Assembly: GCA_963595735.1 (NCBI GenBank)
Contig: CAVBJJ010000004.1
Coordinates: forward strand, 23,053 to 87,052
Source: CALWOS01 sp963595735
Lineage (GTDB): Bacteria; Bacillota; Clostridia; Oscillospirales; Oscillospiraceae
Length of the DNA: 64,000 nucleotides
Direction: 5' to 3'
The notes under the pieces are model-generated. The model did not search any database, was not told the origin of the DNA, and saw nothing but the letters and a program-made list of their open reading frames with translations. Made by a program: the position numbers and the translations under genes. Positions 50,582 to 59,604 of the stretch are shown in pieces; positions within the stretch are counted from its first letter, which is position 1, and every line of letters begins with the position of its first letter.

Positions 50582-52030
50582 ATGCGCCGGACAAAATCGC
50601 TCCCGCTGCGGTGCTGGAACCGGCTGCGCGGCTCCACCAGCGTACGCCAGCAGTTTGTTCTGGCCTTTCTGCTGCTGGTCTGCGGCGTGCTGGTGCTGAC
50701 CAACACCTACCCGATAATCGCCCTGCGGGACTCCACCTTTGCCAACAAGCGCACCGCGCTGCTCAATCAGGTCTCCACAGCTGCCGCCTCTCTGGGCGCG
50801 ATGGACACGCTTTCCACCGAGAGCATCGCCCAGGTTCTGGATCTGCTGGACTTTACCGGCCTGGAGCGGATCGTGGTAACGGACGCCCGGGCGTTGATCC
50901 TCTATGACACTGCCGAGGACGCCTCAAAGTCGGAACGCTACGCCCGCTTTCCGGAGCTGCTGGACGCTCTGAAGGGCAACACCACCTATTACCACGCCTA
51001 CGCCGAAAACACCTTTTTCTGCCGCAGCGCCATGCCCATTCTGGTGCAGGGGCAGATCATCGGCGGGGTCTACCTCAGCGATGAGGACGCCGATCAGGGA
51101 CAGGTGCTGCACCAGGTACAAAGCACGCTGTTCAAGGTCTCCCTTGCCGCCGGCATTGCGGCAACGCTGGTGGCGCTGCTGCTGACCGGGCTGCTGACCC
51201 GGCGCATCACCGCGCTGGTGCGCGCCATCCACATCGTCCGGGACGGAGCTTATGACTACCGCATTCAGGTGCGGGGCGACGATGAGCTCAGCGAGCTGGG
51301 GCGGGAGTTCAACAAGCTCACCCAGCGCCTGCAAAATACCGAGGAAATGCGCCGCCGCTTTGTCTCGGACGCCTCCCATGAGCTGAAAACACCCCTGGCC
51401 TCCATCCGTCTGCTGACGGACAGCATCGTGCAAAGCGAAAACATGGATATGGACACCATGCGGGAATTTGTCGCGGACATCGGCGAGGAGGCCGAGCGCC
51501 TTGGCCGCACCACGGAAAAGCTGCTGCGCCTGACCCGCATTGACAGCACCATTCCCCAAATGCCGGAGCCGGTGGACATGAACGCCGTTGCGGAACGGGC
51601 GCTGCTCCTGCTGCGCCCCCTTGCGGAGGCCAAGCAGATCACGCTGCACTGCTCGCTGGCGGAGTATTGCCGTATCCTGGCCTCCCATGACGATCTGTAT
51701 CAGATCATCTTCAACCTGGCGGAAAACGCCGTGAAATATACCCCGGACGGCGGACAGGTGGCGCTGCGGCTCTACCCCGAAAACGACCAGGCCGTGCTGG
51801 AGGTGGAGGATACCGGTATCGGCATTTCCCAGGAGGATCTGCCCCATATTTTCTCCCGCTTTTACCGGGTGGACAAGGCGCGTTCCCGCGCCAGCGGCGG
51901 CAGCGGCTTGGGTCTTGCCATCGTTCACGACACCGTGGTGCTGCACGGCGGCACGGTGGAGGTGCGCTCCACTCCCGGTCAGGGCAGCTGCTTTACGGTA
52001 CGCTTCCCGCTGTATGGTGAGAAAGCCTGA
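50582..52030 (+). CDS. Sensor histidine kinase with HAMP domain
   Basis: The protein has 482 residues and starts directly after the regulator's stop codon. Membrane segments lie near 25-45 and 190-212 with an extracytoplasmic sensing region of about 145 residues between. HAMP is at about 212-262. The DHp helix carries SHELKTPL (phospho-His near 265), and the HATPase domain has N, G1 (DTGIGI) and G2 (GGSGLGLAIV) boxes. It is the PhoR/ResE class; the signal is unknown. It should phosphorylate the adjacent OmpR-type regulator. Confidence 0.95.
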   Translation: MRRTKSLPLRCWNRLRGSTSVRQQFVLAFLLLVCGVLVLTNTYPIIALRDSTFANKRTALLNQVSTAAASLGAMDTLSTESIAQVLDLLDFTGLERIVVTDARALILYDTAEDASKSERYARFPELLDALKGNTTYYHAYAENTFFCRSAMPILVQGQIIGGVYLSDEDADQGQVLHQVQSTLFKVSLAAGIAATLVALLLTGLLTRRITALVRAIHIVRDGAYDYRIQVRGDDELSELGREFNKLTQRLQNTEEMRRRFVSDASHELKTPLASIRLLTDSIVQSENMDMDTMREFVADIGEEAERLGRTTEKLLRLTRIDSTIPQMPEPVDMNAVAERALLLLRPLAEAKQITLHCSLAEYCRILASHDDLYQIIFNLAENAVKYTPDGGQVALRLYPENDQAVLEVEDTGIGISQEDLPHIFSRFYRVDKARSRASGGSGLGLAIVHDTVVLHGGTVEVRSTPGQGSCFTVRFPLYGEKA

Positions 52031-52105
52031 CTTTTTTGCTGCATACCATATCATATATAGATATACAAGACATAAATGAACTTATGATTCTGGAGGACTT
52101 TACCC

Positions 52106-53383
52106 ATGAAGAAAACATCCACCCTTTGCGTGCAGGGCGGCTATACCCCCGCCAGCGGCGCACCCCGGCAAATTCCCATTGTGCAAAGCACCACCTATCC
52201 CTACGCCACCGCGGACGAGATGGGCAAGCTGTTTGATCTGGAAGCCAGCGGTTACTTCTATACCCGCCTGCAAAACCCCACCAACGACACTGTTGCCCAG
52301 AAGATCTGCGAGTTGGAGGGCGGCACTGCCGCCATGCTCACCTCCTCCGGGCAAGCCGCCAACTTCTATGCCCTGTTTAATCTCTGCTCCTGCGGTGATC
52401 ACATTGTCTCCAGCTCCGCGATCTACGGCGGCACCTATAACCTGATTGCCGTGACCATGGCGCGCATGGGCATTGAAAGCACCTTTGTCGCCCCGGACTG
52501 CACGGCTGAGGAACTGGCCGCCGCGTTCCGCCCCAACACCAAGTGCGTCTTTGGCGAGACCATCGCCAACCCCGCCCTGGATGTGCTGGATATCGAGCTG
52601 TTCGCCCGCGTCGCCCACGAAAAGGGCGTACCCCTGATCGTGGACAACACCTTTGCCACGCCGGTCAACTGCAAGCCCTTCCAGTTCGGCGCGGATATCG
52701 TCACCCACTCCACCACCAAGTATATGGACGGCCACGGCGCGGCGGTGGGCGGCGCCATTGTAGACAGCGGCAAGTTTGACTGGCTGGCGCACGCGGACAA
52801 GTATCCCGGCCTGACCACCCCGGACGAGAGCTACCACGGCGTGACCTATGCCGAACGCTTCGGTCAGGGCGGTGCGTTCATCACCAAGGCCACCGCCCAG
52901 ATCATGCGCGACCTGGGCAGTATTCCCAGCCCCATGAACAGCTTTTTGCTGAATCTGGGTCTGGAATCCCTCCATGTGCGTATGCCTCGCCACTGCTCCA
53001 ACGCGCTGGAGGTGGCCAAATTCCTGCAAGATCATCCCAAGGTGGCCTGGGTCAAGCACCCCTCCCTGCCCGGCAGCGCGGGCTATGCGCTGGCACAAAA
53101 GTATCTGCCCAAGGGCTCCTGCGGCGTGGTCAGCTTCGGCCTGACCTCTGGCCGTGCCGGCGCCTGCCGCTTTATGGAAAGCCTGAAGATCGCCAGCATC
53201 GCCACCCATGTGGCGGACGCCCACAGCTGCGTGCTGCATCCGGCCAGCACCACCCATCGCCAGATGTCCGACACCGAGCTGGAGGCCGCCGGGGTGGGCG
53301 CGGATCTGGTGCGTCTGAGCGTGGGCATTGAGGATATCGAGGATATCCTGGCCGACCTGGCGCAGGCACTGGAGCAGGCATGA
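52106..53383 (+). CDS. O-acetylhomoserine sulfhydrylase
   Basis: The protein has 425 residues, a PLP enzyme of the Cys/Met metabolism family. The PLP lysine is near 205 in HSTTKYMDGHG. YTRLQNPT (about 52-59), MLTSSGQAA and SAIYGGTYNL are family blocks. The length and the insertion after the lysine (PDESYHGVTYAERFG) fit O-acetylhomoserine aminocarboxypropyltransferase (MetY) rather than cystathionine synthases. It forms homocysteine from O-acetylhomoserine and sulfide. Only 75 bp lie upstream, too short for a SAM riboswitch. It overlaps yqeG by four bases. Confidence 0.92.
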   Translation: MKKTSTLCVQGGYTPASGAPRQIPIVQSTTYPYATADEMGKLFDLEASGYFYTRLQNPTNDTVAQKICELEGGTAAMLTSSGQAANFYALFNLCSCGDHIVSSSAIYGGTYNLIAVTMARMGIESTFVAPDCTAEELAAAFRPNTKCVFGETIANPALDVLDIELFARVAHEKGVPLIVDNTFATPVNCKPFQFGADIVTHSTTKYMDGHGAAVGGAIVDSGKFDWLAHADKYPGLTTPDESYHGVTYAERFGQGGAFITKATAQIMRDLGSIPSPMNSFLLNLGLESLHVRMPRHCSNALEVAKFLQDHPKVAWVKHPSLPGSAGYALAQKYLPKGSCGVVSFGLTSGRAGACRFMESLKIASIATHVADAHSCVLHPASTTHRQMSDTELEAAGVGADLVRLSVGIEDIEDILADLAQALEQA

Positions 53384-53898
53384 GTCCGCTGCCCATTCCC
53401 CAGATCGTGGCACGGGATTTCCACGACCTGACACCGGAGCTGTTTCGCAGCCGGGGCGTGGAGCTGGTGCTGCTGGATCTGGACAACACCCTTGCGCCCT
53501 ATTCCCTCCACCAGGCGTTGCCCCCCCTACGGGATTGGATCGAAAGCCTGAAACAGGCGGGGCTGACCCCCTTTCTGCTTTCCAATAACCGGGGCGACCG
53601 CCCCAAGAACTTTGCCGCGGAGCTGAACATCGGCTATGTCAAGCGGGCAAAAAAGCCCAATCCCGATATTTTATTCCAGGTGCTGCGGGAACACAACACC
53701 ACACCGGACAAAGCCGCGCTGGTGGGCGACCAGATCTACACGGATGTACTCTGCGCCCGGCGCAGCGGCGTGCTGAGCGTGGTAGTGCGCCCCATTTCTC
53801 TGGAAAACCCGCTGCTGGCGCTGCGCTATGCGGCGGAGTTCCCCTTTCGCTGCATGGCCAAGCGCCGTGCCGACCATGTGGGAAAAGCCAAAAAATAA
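53380..53898 (+). CDS. YqeG-family HAD phosphatase
   Basis: The protein has 172 residues. HAD motifs are DLDNTLAPY (Asp33, Asp35), SNN (motif II), KRAKKPNP with the motif III Lys, and VGDQIYTDVLCARRSG (motif IV). YqeG is a HAD IIIA phosphatase, related to mitochondrial phosphatidylglycerophosphate phosphatases. Firmicutes usually place it ahead of yqeH-aroE; here it follows metY with an ATGA overlap, which is atypical. Confidence 0.9.
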   Translation: MSPLPIPQIVARDFHDLTPELFRSRGVELVLLDLDNTLAPYSLHQALPPLRDWIESLKQAGLTPFLLSNNRGDRPKNFAAELNIGYVKRAKKPNPDILFQVLREHNTTPDKAALVGDQIYTDVLCARRSGVLSVVVRPISLENPLLALRYAAEFPFRCMAKRRADHVGKAKK

Positions 53899-54008
53899 AA
53901 TGCAAAGCCATCCCCAAGAACAGGGGCGGCTGCAAAAAAGCCTGTCGCCCTGTCCGCCGCCGGCGGGCGGGGCGCACCGGCATCATCTTTGATACGAGGT
54001 GACGATCC

Positions 54009-55079
54009 ATGACAAGATTTACCGCCATCCAAGCCGCCCTTTCCCGGCAGTCGCTGGATGCGATCCTGCTGCTGTCCCCTGTCAACCGGCGCTATGCCAC
54101 CGGCTTTCACAGCTCCGCCGGAGCGGTGATCGTGACTGCGGCAGAGGCATTTCACTTCACCGACTCCCGCTATATCGAGGCCGCCCGCCAGCGGGTGCCG
54201 GGGGCGTTTATCGGGGAAAACACAAGCCAAAAAACGCAGACCGCCTGGCTGCGGGAGGTGCTTGCCCAAAAGGGCATCCTGCGGCTGGGCTTTGAGGAAA
54301 ACTATGTGTCCTACGGCGGCTTTTTGCGCCTGCAGCAACAGCTGCAGGGAGTGGAGTTCGTCCCCGCCCAGCAGCTGCTTGGCCAGCTGCGCGCGGTCAA
54401 GGACGCGGCGGAGCTGGCCTCCATGCGGCAGGCTCAGGCCATTGCGGAGGCCGCCCTGCATCGCACCCTGCCCAAGATCCGCCCCGGCGTGACCGAACGG
54501 GAGATCGCCGCGGAGCTGAGCTACCAGATGCGCCTGGGCGGCGGCGAGGGCGATTCCTTTGACCCCATCGTCGTCACGGGCAAAAAATCCAGTATGCCCC
54601 ATGGCGAGCCGGGAGATGAAAAAATCGCCGCCGGGGATTTTGTGACCATGGACTTTGGCTGCCTGAAGGACGGCTACTGCTCCGATATGACCCGCACCGT
54701 TGCCGTGGGCTTTGCAACGGAGGAGATGCGCCGGGTTTATGACACGGTTTTGCAGGCGCAGCTGGCCGGCATTGCCGCTGTCCACGGCGGCGTACCCGGC
54801 TGCCAGGTACACGCCGCCGGCGCGGCGGTGATCGAGCAGGCCGGCTATGGCGCGTATTTCGGCCACGCCTTTGGCCACAGCCTGGGGCTGGAGATCCACG
54901 AAAGCCCCAACTTTGCCCCCTCGGTCAAGGAGCCGATCCCCACCGGGGCGGTGCTCTCCGCCGAGCCGGGCATTTACCTGCCGGGGAAATTCGGCGTGCG
55001 CATCGAAGATGTGGTCTGCCTGACGGAGACCGGCTGCGAAAACCTGACCCATATGCCAAAGGAGCTGCTGATCCTTTGA
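54009..55079 (+). CDS. M24-family Xaa-Pro aminopeptidase
   Basis: The protein has 356 residues, the PepQ/YqhT size. The N-terminal creatinase-like domain is at 1-125, and the pita-bread catalytic domain follows with metal ligands in TMDFGCLKDGYCSDMTRT (two Asp), GHAFGHSLGLEIHE (His), SAEPGIYLPG (Glu) and RIEDVV (Glu). It cuts Xaa-Pro bonds at peptide N-termini in the cytosol. The ATG at 54009 has GAGGTGA upstream. The 110-bp gap to yqeG has no clear promoter. Confidence 0.93.
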   Translation: MTRFTAIQAALSRQSLDAILLLSPVNRRYATGFHSSAGAVIVTAAEAFHFTDSRYIEAARQRVPGAFIGENTSQKTQTAWLREVLAQKGILRLGFEENYVSYGGFLRLQQQLQGVEFVPAQQLLGQLRAVKDAAELASMRQAQAIAEAALHRTLPKIRPGVTEREIAAELSYQMRLGGGEGDSFDPIVVTGKKSSMPHGEPGDEKIAAGDFVTMDFGCLKDGYCSDMTRTVAVGFATEEMRRVYDTVLQAQLAGIAAVHGGVPGCQVHAAGAAVIEQAGYGAYFGHAFGHSLGLEIHESPNFAPSVKEPIPTGAVLSAEPGIYLPGKFGVRIEDVVCLTETGCENLTHMPKELLIL

Positions 55080-55113
55080 TGTAAACTTTTCTGCGTATTT
55101 TCTGCCCCAAAGC

Positions 55114-55160
55114 AAGCACCCCCGCTCCCGGCGCGTTTTCCGGAAGCGGAGGTGCTTTTT
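55114..55160. terminator. Terminator between the convergent peptidase genes
   Basis: A 13-bp stem with one mismatch, AAGCACCCCCGCT/AGCGGAGGTGCTT, has an 18-base loop and a plus-side T-run (TTTTT). It serves the M24 gene and perhaps pepV. Confidence 0.78.
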
Positions 55161-55174
55161 CGGTTTTGCTTTTC

Positions 55175-56569
55175 TCAGGCGCACAGTCTGGCAATGGCGA
55201 GGGCAAAAATCTGGATGGCGTCCAGCAGATCGCGCACCGGCAGGCGCTCGTTTGCGCCGTGCAGGTGGGAGGCAAAGCCGGGCATGGTCGCGCCAAAGGC
55301 CACGCCGCCGGGCACATGGTGGACATAGGTGCTGCCGCCCATGGACAGGCACTGCCCCTCCCGTCCGGTGACGGCGGTGTAGCAGTCCAGCAGGCAGCGG
55401 ACAAAAGCCCCGTCCCCGGGGGTGTGGTGTCCCGGTTCCATGCTGCCTGTTACGGCAAAGCCCGCCGCCCGGAACGCCTGCTGCGCCGGATTTTGGCAAT
55501 TTTCCACTCTTGCACACAGGGGAACCCGGCAGTCCAGCTGTCCCCGGCACCCGGCATCATCCAGCGAAAAGCGCGTGAACGCCGCAGTCAGCGCCCCGGA
55601 AACGGCGTCCGCCTGGGCAATGCCCAGACCCGCGCCGCTTTCCCCGCCGTGGGGCAGCAGCCGCGCCAGCTGATGCAGGGTCTTCGTGCTGTCGCAATCC
55701 GCCAGCGGCAGACGACACAGCAGCGCCACCAATCCGGTCAGGCCGCTGCACCCCTCCTCCGGGGTGGAAGCATGGGCGCTTTTTCCCTCTGTTTCCAGCC
55801 GAAGGCCGTCCGCTGTCTCCGCAGCGGAAAGCCGCAGCCCCAGTTCCGCGGCCACCGGTTCCAGCGCGGCGACTGCCGCCTTGTCCAGCCCCGCTATCCG
55901 GGCGCTTGCTCGGGCGGGCAGCACATTCACCCGCTCGCCGCCCTGTAGTTCCACCACCCGGGGCAGCGCTGTTGTAGAGGCGAATGTCCGGGAAAACGCC
56001 GGACGGTAGCAGCCCTTTTCCGTGTTGATCACCGGGAAATCCGCATCCGGCGAAAAGGTGGCCGGGGCCGGGGCGTTGCCGGCATAGTACAGGGGCAGAT
56101 CGCCCATGCCACTCTCCTCGTCCGTGCCAAAGATCATGCGGCAGCTGCCGGAAAGCGGCAATTGCAGCTCCCGCACGCAGCGCATGGCATACAGCGCCGC
56201 CATCGCCGGTCCTTTGTCATCGGCAACGCCCCGGCCATAAAGACAGCCGTCCTCCCGCACCACGGCGGAAAAGGGGTCGCTGTCCCAGCCCTCCCCGGCG
56301 TCCACTACATCCAGATGCGCCAGAATATCCAGCCGCCGGGGCAGGGCGTTGAGGTCTGCCGTGCCCACAGCGTTTGCATGAATTTCCGTGGCAAAACCCA
56401 TCTCCGCCGCCCGGCGGAGGGCATAATCCAGCGCCGCTTTCGGCTCCCGGCCAAAGGGCGCTTCCGGCGCAGGCGTGCCCCGCACGCTGGGAATGGCGAT
56501 CAGCCCTTTCAGATCCTCCAGAAATTCCTCCCGGTGGGCTTCCACCCACTGCTTGATCCTTTGCTCCAT
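55175..56569 (-). CDS. pepV: Dipeptidase PepV (M20 family)
   Basis: The protein has 464 residues, the PepV length. Zinc ligands are visible in LAHLDVVDAGEGWDSDPF (His), GRGVADDKGP (bridging Asp), FGTDEESGMGD (catalytic Glu and ligand Glu), SPDADFPV (Asp) and the late STYVHHVPGG (His). PepV releases N-terminal residues from dipeptides with a broad range. The start at 56569 follows AAGGGG. A 32-bp palindromic repeat and a second hairpin lie directly in its upstream region. Confidence 0.93.
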   Translation of the reverse strand: MEQRIKQWVEAHREEFLEDLKGLIAIPSVRGTPAPEAPFGREPKAALDYALRRAAEMGFATEIHANAVGTADLNALPRRLDILAHLDVVDAGEGWDSDPFSAVVREDGCLYGRGVADDKGPAMAALYAMRCVRELQLPLSGSCRMIFGTDEESGMGDLPLYYAGNAPAPATFSPDADFPVINTEKGCYRPAFSRTFASTTALPRVVELQGGERVNVLPARASARIAGLDKAAVAALEPVAAELGLRLSAAETADGLRLETEGKSAHASTPEEGCSGLTGLVALLCRLPLADCDSTKTLHQLARLLPHGGESGAGLGIAQADAVSGALTAAFTRFSLDDAGCRGQLDCRVPLCARVENCQNPAQQAFRAAGFAVTGSMEPGHHTPGDGAFVRCLLDCYTAVTGREGQCLSMGGSTYVHHVPGGVAFGATMPGFASHLHGANERLPVRDLLDAIQIFALAIARLCA

Positions 56570-56598
56570 TGTATCCTACCCCTTTGCTCATCCGCCGC

Positions 56599-56630
56599 GT
56601 ATTTTGGCGCAGCCAAAATACTGTGGGAAA
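56599..56630. repeat. 32-bp palindromic interspersed repeat, copy 2
   Basis: All 32 bases are identical to 32970-33001: the GTATTTTGGC-GCA-GCCAAAATAC hairpin followed by TGTGGGAAA. It sits 30 bp upstream of the pepV start codon. Confidence 0.88.
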
Positions 56631-56646
56631 GCCCAGCGGGCTTTCC
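56626..56646. other. Hairpin next to repeat copy 2
   Basis: GGAAAGCCC-AGC-GGGCTTTCC is a 9-bp perfect inverted repeat overlapping the last bases of the repeat. T-runs follow on the plus side a few bases later (TTGTTTTTTCTT). No plus-strand gene precedes it, so its purpose is unclear. Confidence 0.65.
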
Positions 56647-56736
56647 GCCTTGTTTTTTCTTATCTTACACCGCCCGGCGTTTTCCCGCAAGCCCCTTTGC
56701 CCCGGACGGAAGCGCCGGAAAACGGTGATTTTTGTC

Positions 56737-56765
56737 TTTACATCCCCAAATAAGACTGATATAAT
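56737..56765 (+). promoter_or_regulatory. Promoter of the AEC transporter gene
   Basis: TTTACA (56737-56742) and TATAAT (56760-56765) have a 17-bp spacer and an extended TGA. Transcription would begin near 56772. Confidence 0.78.
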
Positions 56766-56804
56766 AGGGAAGTTGCATTTTTTATTGAAGCGAGGCGCTT
56801 ATTT

Positions 56805-57725
56805 TTGGAATTTTTCATGACCATGCTGATGCTGCAGCTGACGCTGTTCATCCTCATCTCCATCGGCTTTGTGATCAAAAAGCTGGGCGTTGTCTCGGAC
56901 GCCGGGCAAAAGGTCATGTCCAGCCTGATCATCAACCTGATCCTGCCGGCCAACATCATCCATGCCTTTATCGGCGATCTGGGCGTGACCGGCGAGCTGA
57001 TGCGCAGCTGCGTGTTTGCCTTCCTCATGTCGGTCGTCATCCAGATCCTTGCCATCTTCGGCAGCCGTGTGCTGTTCCGCCGCTGGCCGAGACAACGGCA
57101 GAATGTTCTGGCCTTTGGCCTGATCTGCTCCAACTCCAGCTTTGTGGGACTGCCCGTGGCGGAAAGCCTGTATGGCCCGCTGGGCGTGCTGTATACCTCT
57201 ATGTTCCAGATCCCCCAGCGCTTTACCATGTGGACCTCCGGTCTGGCGCTGTTCACCGATGTCAGCCGGAAGGACGCCTTCAAAAAGCTGGTCAAGCACC
57301 CCTGCATTCTGGCCATTGTCATCGGCTTTGTGCTGATGATCGCCCCGTTCAAGCTGCCCTATCTGGCGGATAACACCATCAGCCTCATCAGCCGCTGCAC
57401 CACGCCCATGAGTATGCTGACCATCGGCTGCGTGCTGGCGGGCGCGGATTTGAAAACCACCTTTTCCAAAACGGTTCTGTACCACACCCTGTGGCGTTTG
57501 ATCCTCTGCCCACTGATCGCCTATCTGGTACTGCTGCCGTTCCCGGTGGACAATGTCCTGCGCGCCGTTGTGGTGGTCATGACCGCCATGCCCGTGGGCA
57601 GCACCACCACCATCCTGGCGGAGCGCTACGATTGCGACGCGCCCTTTGCCACCCAGATCACCTTTGTCTCCACCCTGTTTTCCATTATCACCATCCCGGT
57701 CTGGGCGATGATCCTGGGCAGCTGA
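56805..57725 (+). CDS. AEC-family (auxin efflux carrier-like) transporter
   Basis: The protein has 306 residues with about ten hydrophobic segments in two halves (LTLFILISIGFVIKKLGVV... and the second half from about 165, with CTTPMSMLTIGCVLAGADL). The start is uncertain: a TTG at 56805 has GAGG nine bases upstream, while ATG 56817 has only a weak GGA. AEC transporters carry malate, other organic acids or amino acids. The substrate cannot be read from sequence. The gene has its own promoter and terminator. Confidence 0.85.
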   Translation: MEFFMTMLMLQLTLFILISIGFVIKKLGVVSDAGQKVMSSLIINLILPANIIHAFIGDLGVTGELMRSCVFAFLMSVVIQILAIFGSRVLFRRWPRQRQNVLAFGLICSNSSFVGLPVAESLYGPLGVLYTSMFQIPQRFTMWTSGLALFTDVSRKDAFKKLVKHPCILAIVIGFVLMIAPFKLPYLADNTISLISRCTTPMSMLTIGCVLAGADLKTTFSKTVLYHTLWRLILCPLIAYLVLLPFPVDNVLRAVVVVMTAMPVGSTTTILAERYDCDAPFATQITFVSTLFSIITIPVWAMILGS

Positions 57726-57774
57726 CCCGCGCCCCTTTGTAAAACGGAAAACCATACTGCATATGAAAACCATA

Positions 57775-57818
57775 ACCGGCAGCGCCGCCGTCCCTTTTGG
57801 GGCGAAAGCGCTGCCGGT
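57775..57818 (+). terminator. Terminator of the AEC transporter gene
   Basis: An 11-bp perfect stem ACCGGCAGCGC/GCGCTGCCGGT with a 22-base loop is followed by GTTCTTTT. It lies 50 bp past the stop. Confidence 0.78.
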
Positions 57819-57922
57819 GTTCTTTTGGGGGAATGCCGGTGACAGCAGCAATCAATACGCTCCCGTGTAGTGACCAAACATCCTTTTCTGCACTTGTTCC
57901 CAAGTCTTCTGGGCAAAAAATC

Positions 57923-57956
57923 AAGCGGCGTGTGGAAATTTTCCCACACGCCGCTT
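57923..57956 (-). terminator. Terminator of the HtrA gene
   Basis: A 13-bp perfect stem AAGCGGCGTGTGG/CCACACGCCGCTT runs on the minus strand into GATTTTTTG. It lies 39 bp past the htrA stop codon. Confidence 0.88.
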
Positions 57957-57995
57957 CCGCTTGTGTTTTCCTGTCGATCTATTGTTTCGGCGTTT

Positions 57996-59414
57996 TTAGC
58001 CGTTAAAGTCGCCCATATTGGGGATCTGGAACTGCTGCTGACCCTGCTGCTGTTGCTCCTGCTGAGACTGCTCCTGCTGCTGGTCCGCCTCCGCCGGGCG
58101 CTCCGCAAAGGTGATCTCCGCGGTTTTGGTCTCGCCGTTCCGGTAGAATTCCACGGTGGCAGTCTCGCCGGCCTTGTACTTCCGCACGGCGCTGTTCAGG
58201 TCATCCCAGCTGGTGATGGTATAATCGCCCAGCTTGGTGATGATATCGCCATAGGTCAGCCCGGCCTTTTCCGCGGCGCTGCCCTCGGCAACAGTGTTGA
58301 CAGCCGCGCCCTGCACCAGATTATAATACTCCGCTGCGGTTTCGGAAACGGTCACGCCGGTCACGCCCATATACGCCTTGCCGGTCACGCGGCCATTGGC
58401 GATCAGATCGGTGGAGATCTCCACCGCGTCATTGATGGGAATGGCAAAGCCCAGACCCTCCACGCCGGTACTGCCGTTTTTGGCCGTTACGATGCCGACC
58501 ACTTCACCGCGGTTATTATATACCGGGCCGCCGGAGTTGCCGCTGTTGACGGCTGCATCCAGCTGGAACATATTCACCGGCACGGCGTACTCATCGGTGG
58601 TAATGGCACGATCCAGGGCGGAGACGCTGCCGGTGGTCATGGTGTAAGCCAGCTCGCCCAGGGGGTTACCCACGGCATAGACCGTTTCGCCCACGCTCAG
58701 ATCATCGCTGTCGCCCAGGGTAACGGCGTTCAGGTTATCGCAGTCGATCTTCAGCACGGCCACATCGTTGTCCGCCTCATAGCCCACGACCTTGGCCTCG
58801 TACTGGGTGCTGTCGTGGAGCATGACGGAAACGGTCAGGTTATTCTGCACTGCGGTCTCGATCACATGGTAGTTGGTCAGGATGTAGCCGTCCTTGCTGA
58901 TGATAAAGCCGGAGCCGGACACAGCGGAGGAGCTGGTCTGACCAAACCAGTTGGTATAGGTGACCTCCGTTGTCACGCCGACCACCTGCTCGCAGGCCAT
59001 GCTGTAGATGTCCTCGGCAGACATGGTCTTACCGTTGGTGGAGGCCACCGTGGTACCGCTGCTCTTGCCGGAGGAGGGCGCCGCCGTGGTCAGCACCGTG
59101 GGACTGCTGCCGCCAACGACCTTTTGGGTCACAACGCCGCCGACCACGCCGCCCAAGATGGCACAGCACAGCGCCACTGCCACCACGCCGCCCCAGCCGG
59201 GAGCCTTCCGGGACTTCCGGGGCTTTTCCTCCGATCCTCGGGGCGGCTCGTTGTGGGGCGGCTGCTGGCCGCCGTTTTGTGCCGGCTGGGGATTCGGGTC
59301 ATAGGGCGGTGCGGCGCTGACCCGGGTCTGCTCCGGCCGGATATAATGATAGGTCCCGTTGGGAGACGCCGGGGTTTCTGCTTCGCTGCGTTGGGTTTCG
59401 TTATTCTCGTTCAT
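57996..59414 (-). CDS. HtrA/DegP-type membrane serine protease with Gln-rich tail
   Basis: The protein has 472 residues. Residues 1-72 are a Pro/Asn/Gln-rich cytosolic part, and 73-98 form one membrane segment. The trypsin-like S1C domain (about 125-330) has the triad His in TNYHVIE, Asp in NDVAVLKID and Ser in NSGNSGGPV. One PDZ domain follows at about 340-435. The end (about 440-472) is Gln/Glu-rich, with only short runs of other residues before NMGDFNG. HtrA proteins degrade or refold damaged exported proteins. The tail is unusual for the family. It is monocistronic. Confidence 0.94.
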   Translation of the reverse strand: MNENNETQRSEAETPASPNGTYHYIRPEQTRVSAAPPYDPNPQPAQNGGQQPPHNEPPRGSEEKPRKSRKAPGWGGVVAVALCCAILGGVVGGVVTQKVVGGSSPTVLTTAAPSSGKSSGTTVASTNGKTMSAEDIYSMACEQVVGVTTEVTYTNWFGQTSSSAVSGSGFIISKDGYILTNYHVIETAVQNNLTVSVMLHDSTQYEAKVVGYEADNDVAVLKIDCDNLNAVTLGDSDDLSVGETVYAVGNPLGELAYTMTTGSVSALDRAITTDEYAVPVNMFQLDAAVNSGNSGGPVYNNRGEVVGIVTAKNGSTGVEGLGFAIPINDAVEISTDLIANGRVTGKAYMGVTGVTVSETAAEYYNLVQGAAVNTVAEGSAAEKAGLTYGDIITKLGDYTITSWDDLNSAVRKYKAGETATVEFYRNGETKTAEITFAERPAEADQQQEQSQQEQQQQGQQQFQIPNMGDFNG

Positions 59415-59545
59415 AAGAGTTTCCTCCTTGCCTTGTGTTTTCCTGTATGTCCATAGTATTGCAGAAAAAGCTAATGTTTACCTAAATTTTGTATGTCCGC
59501 TTTATGAACAAAGAATGAGCATTTTGTAAGTTCTTTTTTCCTATG

Positions 59546-59581
59546 AAAAAGCTGCTCTGTCAGAACACAGAACAGCTTTTT
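59546..59581 (-). terminator. Terminator of the cytidylate-kinase-like gene
   Basis: On the minus strand AAAAAGCTG.../...CAGCTTTTT with further inner pairing (CTGT/ACAG) forms a long stem ending in T-runs, 23 bp past the stop. Confidence 0.75.
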
Positions 59582-59604
59582 ATATTGCATTTGCTTTCCC
59601 TTGC

